Part shown: piece by piece, positions 19,868 to 29,192 of the stretch
How positions within the stretch are numbered: position 1 is the first letter of the stretch
Layout: each line of letters begins with the position of its first letter
NCBI GenBank assembly: GCA_025594325.1
Contig: JANHCV010000008.1
Coordinates: 682,001 to 746,000 of the forward strand
Source of the DNA: Blastocladiella emersonii ATCC 22665
Lineage: Eukaryota > Blastocladiomycota > Blastocladiomycetes > Blastocladiales > Blastocladiaceae
Reading direction: 5' to 3'
Length of the DNA: 64,000 bases
Notes under the pieces: generated by a model
The model's input: the letters and a program-made list of their open reading frames with translations, nothing else
What the model was told of the DNA's origin: nothing
Database searches by the model: none
Made by a program: the position numbers and the translations under genes

Positions 19868-21399
19868 TTCAACACGATGCCACCCTCGTCGTCATGGCTC
19901 GCCGTCTTGAAATCTGCCGCTTTGCTCTACTAAACCGCTGTGCAGCCCCAAGTTCCTTACATGTTGCGGCTGCTCAGCCGATCTTCGCGGCCGCGTCCTC
20001 TTTGCGCTCAGTCGAAGGTTTGTTCGGCTCAATCGAGAACGCCTTGGCTTCTTATCCACAAGGATCTCATTTTGCTGATTGCGCATCCAAACCTCGACGG
20101 TCAGGACGTGGGCGAACTCGATCACGGTCGTGCTCGCCGCCTGGCACCCGCTTACGGCTTCGATCACGATCGCGCTCTTGTTATCGCGCTTGTTCTCGTT
20201 CTCGTTCTCGTTCGCGTTCTCGTTCTCGCTACCGCTCTCGACCTCCTCGACGCGCCTATCGCTCGCCCCACCGCTCGCCAAGAGGACGAACCCGTGGTCG
20301 CAGTCGCTCAAGGTCACCCGAGCGCTATGACAGTTATCGACCGCCGCCAAGACCTCCGGGGCCTTGTAACCTGTCCGATACGACCATTTTTCAACGAATC
20401 AAAGGATCGGGAATTTCTTTCCGCGTGCGGCGAAACGACAACACGGTGCCCATTAGGAACCCTTACAAGTTTCTCTACTCTATCCATGCCGTGGTACCCG
20501 AGGCGAATCTTGCTCGCGTGCTTCTTGGTGCCCGTCTGCAGGTCCCGCACACCATGTTCCGGACCTACGCCGTGCTCCTGCGCGAGGATATGCCGGACGA
20601 CGAGGCCGCGCGCGTCTTCTTCAAGGTCGCCGATCCGAACTGGAACCGCCGGTGGGTTGAGCGGTGGCTCAATCTCAAACCCCGCTCGGCCGGTGCGATT
20701 CACGAGTACTACCGCGAGTTTGTTGCTTTGCTTGGCGAGGTCACAACCGTGACCCCCGCCGTCGAGCGGGAGCATCAGGTCAAGCGCGTGTTCACGTCGA
20801 ACATCTACCACAGCTTGCGGTGGAAGAGTGACGCGCTGCACGATCATCTGTTCGAACGGCGGTACTCGCTTAAGGACATTGTCGACACGTTCTCGCGGCT
20901 CAATCTTGAGACAAATGACGTAGCGGCGCCGTCTACTGCCCACCCGCTTCTGGTACCCATGTCGTCGCACGCCTTCATGCCGCGCCAGCTCCCCACCCGC
21001 TTCTCGCCGCATTGCGGCTTCTACTGTCGGCCCGAAATCGTTGGCGACCACAGCATCGACCCAAAGCACATGAGCAAGGATTGTCCGCTGCTCAGTCAGC
21101 CTGGGGTGCTGGCACGACACCAGGTGACGGCGATTCAAATCTTTGGTCTCGAACTTCCATCTCCTCTTCACAAAGACGCGCCTTGCAAGGTTTATGCCGA
21201 TCTGACCGCCAACTGGGTCCGCAACCTCACCGTCACACGCATCCCGCGCGGGACAAGCCCTGAGATCGCGGAGTTTCTAAAGCAGAGCCGCGACGTGCTC
21301 GCGACGCTGCTGCGGCTTCCCTCTGGGCTCCAGTCGCGTGCGATTCGCGAGGTCTGGAAAGAGGTTTTTGAAATCGCGAAAGGCGGAGAGAAATTGTAA
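19744..21399 (+). CDS. SR-rich Gag-like protein, family C copy 1
   Basis: A 551-aa intact frame starting ATGATGACTCTATGCAAC. It has an N-terminal helical region, an Arg/Ser-rich segment at about residues 120-205 and a capsid-like segment at about 220-345 (ARVLLGARLQVPHTMFRTYAVLL.EDMPDDEAARVFFKVADPNW, RWVERWLNLKP). A Cys/His group (CGFYC...HMSKDCPLL) lies at about residues 420-450. The C-terminal helical part contains IPRGTSPEIAEFLKQSRDV. The DPNW..WV.RW.. L.P sequence followed by EYYREFVALLGEV is the strongest Gag-capsid-like signature. The first codons belong to the inverted duplication shared with 50 kb. Confidence 0.7.
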   Translation: MMTLCNIHDHANESLLADAEPRVAAALKSGRLPDHPDSLRQLQHDATLVVMARRLEICRFALLNRCAAPSSLHVAAAQPIFAAASSLRSVEGLFGSIENALASYPQGSHFADCASKPRRSGRGRTRSRSCSPPGTRLRLRSRSRSCYRACSRSRSRSRSRSRYRSRPPRRAYRSPHRSPRGRTRGRSRSRSPERYDSYRPPPRPPGPCNLSDTTIFQRIKGSGISFRVRRNDNTVPIRNPYKFLYSIHAVVPEANLARVLLGARLQVPHTMFRTYAVLLREDMPDDEAARVFFKVADPNWNRRWVERWLNLKPRSAGAIHEYYREFVALLGEVTTVTPAVEREHQVKRVFTSNIYHSLRWKSDALHDHLFERRYSLKDIVDTFSRLNLETNDVAAPSTAHPLLVPMSSHAFMPRQLPTRFSPHCGFYCRPEIVGDHSIDPKHMSKDCPLLSQPGVLARHQVTAIQIFGLELPSPLHKDAPCKVYADLTANWVRNLTVTRIPRGTSPEIAEFLKQSRDVLATLLRLPSGLQSRAIREVWKEVFEIAKGGEKL

Positions 21400-21447
21400 T
21401 TGAGGATGTTGACCGATATCGGAATAGAAATCGCACCATCGTAACTC

Positions 21448-21804
21448 GTGGCTGCGATTCAAATCTTTGGCCTCACCGTCCCCCCAGCGCCTCCTGGAGA
21501 TGCGCCCGACGACGCGTACCTCGATCTGACCACCAAGTGGATCGATAAGCTCTTCGACACGCGGATTCCGCGCGGGACCAGTCCTGAGATCTCCTCGTTG
21601 TTACAGCAGAGACGGCATACGCTGATCCATCTGCTCCGCCTTCCTTCGGACATCCATGTGCGCGCGATTCGCGAAGTTTGGGACGACGTTGGTGCTGCGA
21701 AGATGGACGGAGGGGAGCGTGATGAACGGCATCTTGGCACACACAAAAATAGGTTTTCCCGTGAGCTGAGAACATGGAATACAGTGGTATCTGAGATTAG
21801 GTGA
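21448..21804 (+). pseudogene. Solo C-terminal module of family C
   Basis: It starts without an ATG, directly downstream of the family C gene. It matches the C-terminal part of that family (AIQIFGL.VP..., LDLTTKWIDKLFDTRIPRG, SPEISSLLQQRRHTLIHLLRLP). It is closer to the broken copy at 48.6 kb than to its neighbour, so it is a remnant of another copy left by recombination or gene conversion. Confidence 0.6.
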
Positions 21805-22054
21805 GTAGTCGGTACTTTGAGTGCGAGCATTGATCGATGGCCTGATCCCGACCATGTCGCCGACGATCACGCTGTGGCGTATGTGGCGTTCGCGAGCCGG
21901 CCTGCCCGTCCATAACGACAACATCGAACGGCGGCCGCAATAGCGGTCTCCCCCGCACGAACACACCGAAACGCACCGGCTTTTCAACTCTATGCAACGA
22001 ATGCACATTTGCTAGATTTATACGCAGCACCATTCATCTTGCTATACTTCGGCC

Positions 22055-23446
22055 ATGTCACACACTCCCGCTGGCGCTGATGGCGGCCGCGCTCAACACG
22101 GTTCGCTGACGCCTCCTTCGTCTCACCATCTCGAGCCTCCTCCGTGTTTTCTTCATCGCTGCCAACGATGTGAGTCGCCGGTGCTGCTCGATGCCCTCCG
22201 CACGATCGACGAGCACGTCCGCCAGTTCTACGTGGCCGCGCTGCCCGCCGACGCCCTGCTTTCGCCCGCCCTGCTTGTTGCCGAACGTGCCGTCGCTGGA
22301 ACCAAAATTCTAGTCGACGAGCACGCCTAGCTGCTCAACTTGACGCACTTCAGCGACCTGCTTCGCGGTGCGATACGGTCGCACGCGGATTCGCTTGCTC
22401 GGATCGAGACCAAGCTCAAGCTTTCCGAGAAAACCCGCTCCAGCGACGCACGCGCGGCCGATGCCGTAATTCGCGAACTCGGCCAGCAGGTCGATGCGCT
22501 TCGCGAGATGCTGCAGCCGCCAAAGCCTGCGGTGGCTCCGTCCGAGGACCCGGACGCTCCGCTTTGTGCCGAGCGCGAGGTCCAGACCGAGCCGCTCGAA
22601 GAGACCTTTGCTCTCGAGGCGCTCAAGATTACGGTCAAGGACCTCGAGGCCGAGGTTGCGCTGCTTCGTGGAAACCTTGAATCCGCCCAGGCCGTTGCGG
22701 AGGATGCCTGCAAGCTGTCCTTGGCGTCCAAGTTTGACCTCGAAAGCGCGAAGAATGCTTCTGTTGAGCTTACTCGTCAGCTCGAAGCTCTTTCCGCGGA
22801 CTGTCGCTCCAAGGACGAGGCCATTGAGACGCTCCAGCGCCAGCTGAAGGTCGCACTTACGCGCGTTCGATCGCTCGAGCACGAACGCGATGCGGCAAGC
22901 GCACTCGTTGAAGCGCCGCCTCTCGCCGCGCTGGAGCGCATCGCAACGGGTCCATTCACTCGTGCGGCTGCGAAACGGAAGCGCGATGCGTCCAACTCTT
23001 TGCAGCCCGCCATTTCCGACGCGCAGCCTCAGGAGGCTGTCCTTAGTGCCGATTCCGACTCGATCACCGCCGAGCCTGCGGGAAAAAGGCAAAAGATGGT
23101 GAAGCTTAAAGTCAGCTCAGCGACTTCAACTGCTTCAGCTCCAACGTCGACGACCGTTTCTGTGCCACTTGCGTCTCCACGCCCAGACAAGTACCGCATT
23201 GCGTTTTCTGGGTTTACTTCAAACCACGCCGTTTATTCGGTTGTGCGGCGCAATGTTAGGCTCGGCTCACTGTTTGGCGGCTTCCGTGTGAGACTACTGA
23301 CACCATTTTCACGGAGGAACTCGCACCGCTCGTTACTCAGCTTGGCGCGGCTCTGGTCAGCAATCCTGATGGGGGTGAATTTACAGTACGTGCCGGCGCA
23401 CTTCTGCTCCTCAATTTTCGTTTGCAGCAAGGTCGCTAATGTCAAG
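22055..23446 (+). pseudogene. Host BRCT/coiled-coil gene, 5' part, interrupted by the provirus
   Basis: The ATG at 22055 opens a frame with a Cys-x-x-Cys motif (HRCQRCES) and then meets TAG at 22328-22330; the same frame stays open beyond it. Next comes a long coiled coil (about 22480-22900) and a Lys/Arg-rich stretch (FTRAAAKRKRDAS). Near 23190, KYRIAFSGFTSN matches the first strand of a BRCT domain. A small intron (about 23231-23292) leads into IFTEELAPLVTQLGAALVSN, the BRCT helix 1 and strand 2 region, ending at a GTACGT donor (23386). The rest of the domain lies at 39235, past the provirus. Family role (known): BRCT domains bind phosphopeptides in DNA-damage signalling. The TAG may be a nonsense change or sit in an unrecognised intron. 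Confidence 0.7.
23442..23446 (+). other. Target-site duplication, left (TCAAG)
   Basis: TCAAG lies directly before the left tip of the element. The same five bases follow the right tip at 39220-39224, and the sixth base differs on either side. This is the mark of integrase-mediated insertion. Confidence 0.9.
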
Positions 23447-23472
23447 TGTCGTATCCCTTAAGGGATACGACA
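23447..23472 (+). repeat. Perfect 26-bp palindrome at left tip
   Basis: TGTCGTATCCCTT is followed immediately by its own reverse complement. The outermost TGT...ACA fits integrase-type ends. Confidence 0.93.
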
Positions 23473-23598
23473 TGGGCTGACCCACTGCCACTCGGGCTGA
23501 CCAATTGCTTACCCCGAGCGGTTGGCAGCAGTCACTCGGGGTAACCACGTGAGACCCCGTTGCTTACCCCGGGTGGTTAGTAATATGTCGGATTCAAA

Positions 23599-23625
23599 TG
23601 TCGGATTCCCTTAGGGAACACGACA
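23599..23625 (+). repeat. Subterminal imperfect palindrome, left
   Basis: TGTCGGATTCCC, TTAGGGAACACGACA: a degenerate copy of the tip palindrome about 150 bp inside the element, mirrored at 39041-39067. It may be a second recombinase-binding site. Confidence 0.7.
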
Positions 23626-24180
23626 CGCGGGCGGAGGCCGAAGGCCAAAGAAGGGCGGCGGCGGGCGGGGTCACGTGGGTCACGTGCAGATGAACGGCGC
23701 GTGGACACGGCTGCGAGTCGATCTGCGAGTCGATCTGCGAGACAAGTCCGAGAGCAGATCCCTGAGCCCGTCCCTGACCAACCGCTCGGGCTGACCATTG
23801 CTTACCCCGAGCGGTCGGCGGCGGCCAGCGAGCGCAGCGAGACGAAGAGCAGCGCAGCTGCGGCTACCCACTGACAGAGTTCCCTGGTCTGGTCCCTGAG
23901 CACAGCTGCAAGTCGATCTGTTTGGTCGCGGCAATAGGCCCTTGAAGGCTCTTGGAATAATTCCACGAGAGGTCGGCGGTCAGTCCAAGAACGCAAGCAG
24001 CGACCCAGGTCGGCGACCACGGAGTCACTCCACAAGCCGGCCCACGACTTGGTCGGTGACTTGGTCGCGGCAATAGGCCCTTGAAGGCTCTCGGAATAAT
24101 TCCACGAGAGGTCGGCGGTCAGTCCAAGAACGCGAGCAGCGACCCAGGTCGGCGACCAGCCCCTGAAGGCTCTCGATGGC

Positions 24181-24679
24181 CGCCCCGAACTGGACCGGGT
24201 TGGAGCTCACTGGACCGGGTTCAAAGACAACCCGGTCCATGAAATTCGCTCGGGGTAAGCCATGGACCGGGTTGACCGGGTTGACCGGGTTGTTTTAAAG
24301 TAACAGTGTAGTGAAAAGGGGGGGAGGGACCGCTCCAGTGCCACTCTTCCCCCCCTTTCAAATCCCTAAAGGTCAATTGACCCCCTCAACCCGGTCCACC
24401 CGGTCCATGGCTTACCCCGAGCGAATTTCAATTGACTTGGTCCATTGAACCCGGTCCATGGCTTATGGCAAACGGTTCAAAGGGCGGGCAACCCGGTCCA
24501 TGGCTTACGGCGAACGGTTCAAAGGGCGGGCGACCCGGTCCATGGCTTACGGCGAGCTGTTCAAAGTGGGCAGGGGCCCTGGTCGGGTCCACGATGGTTC
24601 TCGGCTCGCTCCACGGCCGCTGCTGCAACTGGTCGGCGACCCAAGGTCGGCAAACTGGCTGTTGAAGGCTCTCAATGGC
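24181..24679 (+). repeat. 499-bp tandem duplication inside left TIR
   Basis: The block starting CGCCCCGAACTGGACCGGG at 24181 recurs at 24680. The right TIR has only one copy. The two units have diverged slightly (for example TTACGG/TTATGG and G-tract length) and the first contains an extra stretch near 24590-24660. Confidence 0.85.
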
Positions 24680-25075
24680 CGCCCCGAACTGGACCGGGTT
24701 GGAGCTCACTGGACCGGGTTCAAAGACAACCCGGTCCATGAAATTCGCTCGGGGTAAGCCATGGACCGGGTTGACCGGGTTGACCGGGTTGTTTTAAAGT
24801 AACAGTGTAGTGAAAAGGGGGGAGGGACCGCTCCAGTGCCACTCTTCCCCCCCTTTCAAATCCCTAAAGGTCAATCGACCCCTCAACCCGGTCCACCCGG
24901 TCCATGGCTTACCCCGAACGAATTTCAATCAACTTGGTCCATTGAACCCGGTCCATGGCTTACGGCGAACGGTTCAAAGGGCGGGCAACCCGGTCCAGGC
25001 TGCTGTGACCCGGTCGCTGCGAGTACAGTAAACAAAAAGTACAAAGTTGTATTCACAAAGGAGTCTCTGGACTCG

Positions 25076-27418
25076 TTACATCTCGTCGTCGGACAGCTCA
25101 ACTGTGTACGGCCCGCGGTACTTGTAGATGCGAAGCTTGCGGCGATTCACGGTGCGACGCGTCACCTCGAAGAGCTCCTGCTTGTTGGCCGGGTTGACTT
25201 CGCGCTTGATGTACTCGCCGAACTTGGTCTGCGACATGGACGAGCGGCCAGGGAAGCGCTTCTCGGCGTACTTGCAGTAAAACTCGTAGAACGCGTCTGC
25301 CTCGAGCTCCTGCACGACTTCGACCTGGCGCGTGTGGTCCAGGAGGTTGAGCGGGAAGCCGCCGTACTCCATGATGTCCATGGCCAGCGCGGGAACCGGC
25401 TCCAGTGCCGCCATGATGGCGTCGTTGCGGGCCTGGTTGCGCGGGAACTTGGACAGCGTCAGGTGCAGGAGGTCGAGGCGGAGGATGTAGGTAAAGATCT
25501 CGTCGGCGTGCTCCTTGACAAACGCGTCAAGCTCGCCAAAGTAGTTCTCGTCCTGGCACTTGATGTTGGACATCTTGAGGACGAACTCGCAGCGACCAGT
25601 CTTGGTGAGTGGCAGCACGTCGCAGTTGTTGGTCGCGATCATAAAGTTGTTGACGTTCTCGACCTCCTTGCGTTTCATGTACTTTTTGTTGACGATGAGC
25701 TTGTCCTCGGTGACCATGCTCTTGAGCTTGTCAAACGCGTTCTTGAGCTCGGCTGGCTTGCTGGAGGGCATCTCGTCGAACAGCACGAGCATCTTGTGGG
25801 CGATCTCCGAGTTGAACTCGCCCTTGAGCCACGTCGGCCCGTTGCTGATGGACACCGTGTTCTTGCGGCCGATAATGTACTGGGCCAGAAGGTGGTAGAA
25901 CTTGCCCTTGCCCACGCCCTCGAGACCCGTCAGCAGCAGCATCACGCCATTGGCCTTGCCCGTGGTGAGCAAACACTGGATCCACTTGAGGACATACGCG
26001 TACTCTTCCTCGTTGCCGCTGCAGACCACGTCGCGAATGTACTCGAGGTACATGGCAATCAACTTGGGCTCAATGTTGCGGCCAAGGTCCGTGGCTGCAA
26101 ACCCATAGAACGCGTTAAAGTAGTTGACCACGAGGCCGTTCTGGTGCGACGGCCCCCACCGCGGCTTGTGCATGTCAAAGATGAGCGCCTTGACCTGTGG
26201 AGCGTACTTGATGGCCCCCGTGCTGCACGCCTTCTTCACGTTGTCCTCGCCGTTGGTGTCCCAGGCGTTGGTCACGGTGCGGCGAAAGTACATCTCGCCG
26301 ACCAGGTCCTTGCAGACAAACTCGCCCACGTACTTGATCACGGCCTCCTTCCACAACTGCTTGTCCTCGTCCACCTTGCGGCTGAGGTAGTGGGTGATGA
26401 CCTTGCCAATCCAGTCGTCGTTGTAGTGCGGGTCACGCTCGAGCTGCACGGCAACAAACGCGGCCGGGTCCTCGCAAAAGTTGGGGAGCTTGCCCTTGTC
26501 CTTGGACTCAGGCACCGTGATCTCCTTCTCGTCCCACTCCACCTCGAAGCCCGTGTACTTGAGCGTGTCGGCGGACATCTTGGCGAGCAGCTCGGCGTTG
26601 ATGCGGTCGTCCTTCTTGACCATGAACCCGTCAAACACAAGCACGCTTGGCACAAGGTTGTTGGCGCGGGCAAAGTCAATGGCGCGCATCAGGAGGATTG
26701 ACTCGACGGCCTGGAACAGGTTGGAGAGCACCGAGCCCTTGTTCATGGTCTTGTCCGCGCGAGGCTTGGACGCCTTGACGACGTGCAGAAAGTCCTTCTC
26801 GATCAGCTTGTACAGCGAACCGTACAGCATGTGGTGGAAGGCCGCGAGCTTGGGGTGCACCGCGTCGCAGTCGACAAACTCGTTGAACAGCATCAAGAGG
26901 AACTCCTGCTTATCCCCGAGCCCCCACTTGGCCAGCGCGGCTGTGCGGTTGGCGAGGTACTGGTCAAAGACGCCGTGGCCAAGGTTGTAGTGCTGGCAGA
27001 CGCCGCGGAGGATCGACGGCGCCGCGCCCTTCATGTCAAGGTCCTGGAGCACGCCCTTGGCCAGCGGGCTGCGGATGAGGTCCTTGCTGAAGCTCTGGAG
27101 CGACGGCGACGTGGCGTAGAGTCGGCCGAACTTCTTCTCGACCGAGGTTGACCGCGTGGTGAACAAGTACACGGTCTCCTTGCCGTCGCCGTAGCTCGCC
27201 TTGGCCAGCGCCGCGTAGGCCTTGAGCTTCTTCTTGACCTCGGCGTCGATGCCCGAGTACCGCGCGCAGAGCCCGTTGAGCACGTCCTTGTTGTAGTACT
27301 CGCGCAGCACGACCTGGCGCGAGTCCGTGAACATGGACTTGGTGTAGTCAAGGGTCTTGGCGATCTTGGTCAGCTGGGGCATGGCCGAGTAGTTACTGTT
27401 AAGCACAGAATAAAGCAT
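25076..27418 (-). CDS. TV-Pol DNA polymerase / SF3 helicase fusion
   Basis: A 780-aa protein. The N-terminal half shows family-A-like polymerase (TV-Pol) motifs: motif A with DLDMKGAAPSIL (Asp126/Asp128) and motif C with VFDGFMV (Asp263). The C-terminal half is a D5/SF3 helicase: Walker A GLEGVGKGK (498-506), Walker B VLFDE (545-549) and motif C NNFMIATNN (590-598). TV-Pol fused to an SF3 helicase is the known replication protein of many PLVs and virophages. It would copy the element's linear genome. It is the only gene transcribed leftward in this half, and AAAGTAAAATG at its start matches the element's start-site signal. The frame is intact. Confidence 0.9.
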   Translation of the reverse strand: MLYSVLNSNYSAMPQLTKIAKTLDYTKSMFTDSRQVVLREYYNKDVLNGLCARYSGIDAEVKKKLKAYAALAKASYGDGKETVYLFTTRSTSVEKKFGRLYATSPSLQSFSKDLIRSPLAKGVLQDLDMKGAAPSILRGVCQHYNLGHGVFDQYLANRTAALAKWGLGDKQEFLLMLFNEFVDCDAVHPKLAAFHHMLYGSLYKLIEKDFLHVVKASKPRADKTMNKGSVLSNLFQAVESILLMRAIDFARANNLVPSVLVFDGFMVKKDDRINAELLAKMSADTLKYTGFEVEWDEKEITVPESKDKGKLPNFCEDPAAFVAVQLERDPHYNDDWIGKVITHYLSRKVDEDKQLWKEAVIKYVGEFVCKDLVGEMYFRRTVTNAWDTNGEDNVKKACSTGAIKYAPQVKALIFDMHKPRWGPSHQNGLVVNYFNAFYGFAATDLGRNIEPKLIAMYLEYIRDVVCSGNEEEYAYVLKWIQCLLTTGKANGVMLLLTGLEGVGKGKFYHLLAQYIIGRKNTVSISNGPTWLKGEFNSEIAHKMLVLFDEMPSSKPAELKNAFDKLKSMVTEDKLIVNKKYMKRKEVENVNNFMIATNNCDVLPLTKTGRCEFVLKMSNIKCQDENYFGELDAFVKEHADEIFTYILRLDLLHLTLSKFPRNQARNDAIMAALEPVPALAMDIMEYGGFPLNLLDHTRQVEVVQELEADAFYEFYCKYAEKRFPGRSSMSQTKFGEYIKREVNPANKQELFEVTRRTVNRRKLRIYKYRGPYTVELSDDEM

Positions 27419-27434
27419 TTTACTTTGATGCGGA
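27419..27434 (-). promoter_or_regulatory. Start-site signal of the polymerase gene
   Basis: On the minus strand CATCAAAGTAAA leads directly into the ATG. This is the TAAA(ATG) form of the signal shared by the viral genes. Confidence 0.5.
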
Positions 27435-27540
27435 AAAACGCAGTCTGGGAGCGGGGGCGGGGCCGTGCTTTTGAAGCGCCGCGATTATCGCTATTGCTGC
27501 TGGCCGTGTCTGGGTACGTGTGCAGTTAGTCACTGCAAAA

Positions 27541-27890
27541 AGGTATGGGGGTCAGGTGGGGGTCAGGCGGGGGTCAGGTGGGGGTCAGGCAGGGGTCAGG
27601 CGGGGGTCAGGTGGGCGGTCAGGTGGGCGGTCAGGTCAAGGGTGCCAGGTCGGGGGGTCAGGTCAAGGGCGCCAGGTCGGGGGGTCAGGTCAAGGGCGCC
27701 AGGTTGGAGGTCAGGGTCGGAGGTCAGGGTCAGAGGTCAGGGTCAGAGGTCAGGGTCGGAGGTCAGGGTTGGAGGTCAGGGTCGGAGGTCAGGGTCGGAG
27801 GTCAGGGTTGGAGGTCAGGGTCGGAGGTCAGGGTCGGAGGTCAGGGTCGGAGGTCAGGGTCAGAGGTCAGGGTCAGAGGGGGGGGGGGTG
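27541..27890 (+). repeat. G-rich (GGTCAGG)-based repeat array
   Basis: About 350 bp of imperfect repeats built on GGTCAGG with spacers such as TGGGG, GTCGGA or GGCGCC, ending in a run of nine or more G. The top strand has many G3-G5 tracts, so G-quadruplexes are likely. Glycine-rich open frames here are an artefact. It lies between the leftward and rightward gene blocks. Confidence 0.9.
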
Positions 27891-27921
27891 CCTTGTTGGC
27901 ATGGCCTATGACTTGCCACCA

Positions 27922-27954
27922 CCCTGACCCTGACCCTGACCCTGACCCTGACCC
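27922..27954 (+). repeat. (CCCTGA)n array, opposite strand bias
   Basis: About five tandem CCCTGA units. This is the complement of the GGGTCA core used on the other side, so G-richness switches strand at about 27895-27920. Confidence 0.88.
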
Positions 27955-28011
27955 AGGCCCAGCTACCCAGAAAAAAGAACTTTGCATTCAAACGCACTTG
28001 AGCCCATGGAG

Positions 28012-28036
28012 CCTTTTTGTTGACAGTCAGTAAACC
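28012..28036 (+). promoter_or_regulatory. Start-site signal of the tyrosine recombinase gene
   Basis: CTTTTTGTTGACAGTCAGTA followed by AACC directly precedes the ATG: T-run, TTGTTG-type core, then GTAAAC. Confidence 0.6.
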
Positions 28037-29164
28037 ATGTTGCTCGAGTCTCTTGCCTCTCAGGTCGCTGTTGCCCTCGCTCAGCATGTTGCCGCAGACG
28101 TGGTGCAGCAAGTCATGGACAAGCTCCAGCCCGTGTTTGGGTCAATCGACAAGCGCTTCAAGGACTTGGACGCGCGACTCAAGGCCATCAAGTCACACGA
28201 CCCAGATCATGGCGCTGATCAGCAAGTCACTCCCATGGAAGTCGACACCCCCAAGGTCAAGTTTGCCGAGCTGACCGAGGATGCCATCAAGGCATGTGTC
28301 AACGCGCCTGTGGTGGACAAGAACAGGGAGCAGGCCGAGCTGGACGCCGACGACAAGGCCAAGACGGCTCGTGTACTCCTTGCCTTTGCCGCGTCAGGTC
28401 TGGACATCCAGGATGTCGAGGCTGTGTCCAAGGCCGTGGCCACCTACCGTGCGACCAAGGGGTCCAAGAACGTCCAGGGTCTGCAGGTCGAGACGCTCAA
28501 GGCCCTGGCCAAGTACTGCACCTGGAACGGGTGGACCGAACTCGGGGCCAAGTACACAGAGGCCAAGAAGCAGGACGCTGCCAACTTCCGCAACGCGCGC
28601 AAGGAACTCGAGTCTGGTGCGCTCCCAAGCCGTGACGCCATTTGCGCCGCTATTGTTGATGCAAAGGGCTCGGGCACGGGGCTCCTGCGTCTGTACCTCC
28701 AAGTTGTGAGTGCGGTGCGCTCTGACCCTGCGTTCCTGACCACGAAGCCAACCACTGGGTACCCGTACTACGACCCAGAGACCCAGATTCTGGCCGGCGA
28801 TGTCATTGTCAAGACAGAGGGCTGTGGCTACAACTTCTCGCACACAGTTAGTGAGCCCAAGGTCGCCGCCGCTCTCAAGCGTATCCTCGCCCAGCGTCTC
28901 GCCAAAGGTCATGACTTTGTCTTCAACAACCACACCCTCAAGGAGCTCAAGGACACCACGCTCCGCAAGAGGGTTAGCAGCACCTGGTGTACGTCAATTA
29001 GTCGGGCTGCAAAGATGGTCGGCTTTGAGGATGGCGGCGTGGCAGTGATCCGCCGTATCTCCACCAGTGAGAACTTTGCTGCGCAGCAAGCTATTGCCAA
29101 ACGCGCGCACGAGATGGGTCACAGCGTCCCCATTGCGCTGACCTACTACATGACGCCTCAGTAA
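28037..29164 (+). CDS. Probable tyrosine recombinase (YRec)
   Basis: A 375-aa protein. Residues 1-55 look like a coiled coil; 60-170 form a helical, SAM-like DNA-binding region. The C-terminal half has the spacing of a tyrosine recombinase: Arg228 (AVRSDPAFL, the box I position), Lys259 on a beta-turn (VIVKTEG), Arg339/340 (VIRRIST, box II), His362 in a MGHS motif and Tyr370 or Tyr371 (ALTYYM) as nucleophile, with the usual short distance from His to Tyr. Some PLVs are known to carry a YRec instead of an rve integrase; here both genes are adjacent. The box II His is not obvious. The motif reading is mine and unverified; otherwise the protein would be unassigned. Confidence 0.6.
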   Translation: MLLESLASQVAVALAQHVAADVVQQVMDKLQPVFGSIDKRFKDLDARLKAIKSHDPDHGADQQVTPMEVDTPKVKFAELTEDAIKACVNAPVVDKNREQAELDADDKAKTARVLLAFAASGLDIQDVEAVSKAVATYRATKGSKNVQGLQVETLKALAKYCTWNGWTELGAKYTEAKKQDAANFRNARKELESGALPSRDAICAAIVDAKGSGTGLLRLYLQVVSAVRSDPAFLTTKPTTGYPYYDPETQILAGDVIVKTEGCGYNFSHTVSEPKVAAALKRILAQRLAKGHDFVFNNHTLKELKDTTLRKRVSSTWCTSISRAAKMVGFEDGGVAVIRRISTSENFAAQQAIAKRAHEMGHSVPIALTYYMTPQ

Positions 29165-29192
29165 TCCTTTTGTCTCCGCCTTTGTTAATACA

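Larger units (their letters stand above)
23447..25012 (+). repeat. Left terminal inverted repeat (about 1.57 kb)
   Basis: It matches the reverse complement of 38150-39219 almost base for base, except for a 499-bp extra unit (24181-24679). It is rich in internal repeats: GCTTACCCCGAGCG occurs several times, ACCCGGTCCATGGCTTA many times, TGACCGGGT in tandem, and a 95-bp unit at 23925-24019 and 24064-24158. Short open frames inside are by-products of these repeats. Confidence 0.92.

Noticed and set aside
7295-21804. Full LTR retrotransposons around the Gag-like genes
   Set aside because: No reverse transcriptase, protease, integrase or long terminal repeats were found near any copy.
23577-25031. 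Many 60-100-codon frames inside both TIRs
   Set aside because: They repeat with the TIR repeats, lack starts with the viral signal and have no domain.
24836-26701. 621-codon open frame on the plus strand opposite the polymerase-helicase gene
   Set aside because: It mirrors the minus-strand gene, which has clear polymerase and helicase motifs; the Val/Leu/Asp-rich translation has no domain.
27922-27954. Telomere-like or CRISPR-like array
   Set aside because: (CCCTGA)n is internal, short and without unique spacers; it matches neither CCCTAA telomeres nor a CRISPR layout.
27465-28033. Gly/Arg/Gln-rich frames across the GGTCAGG array
   Set aside because: Three frames are open only because the repeat lacks stop codons.
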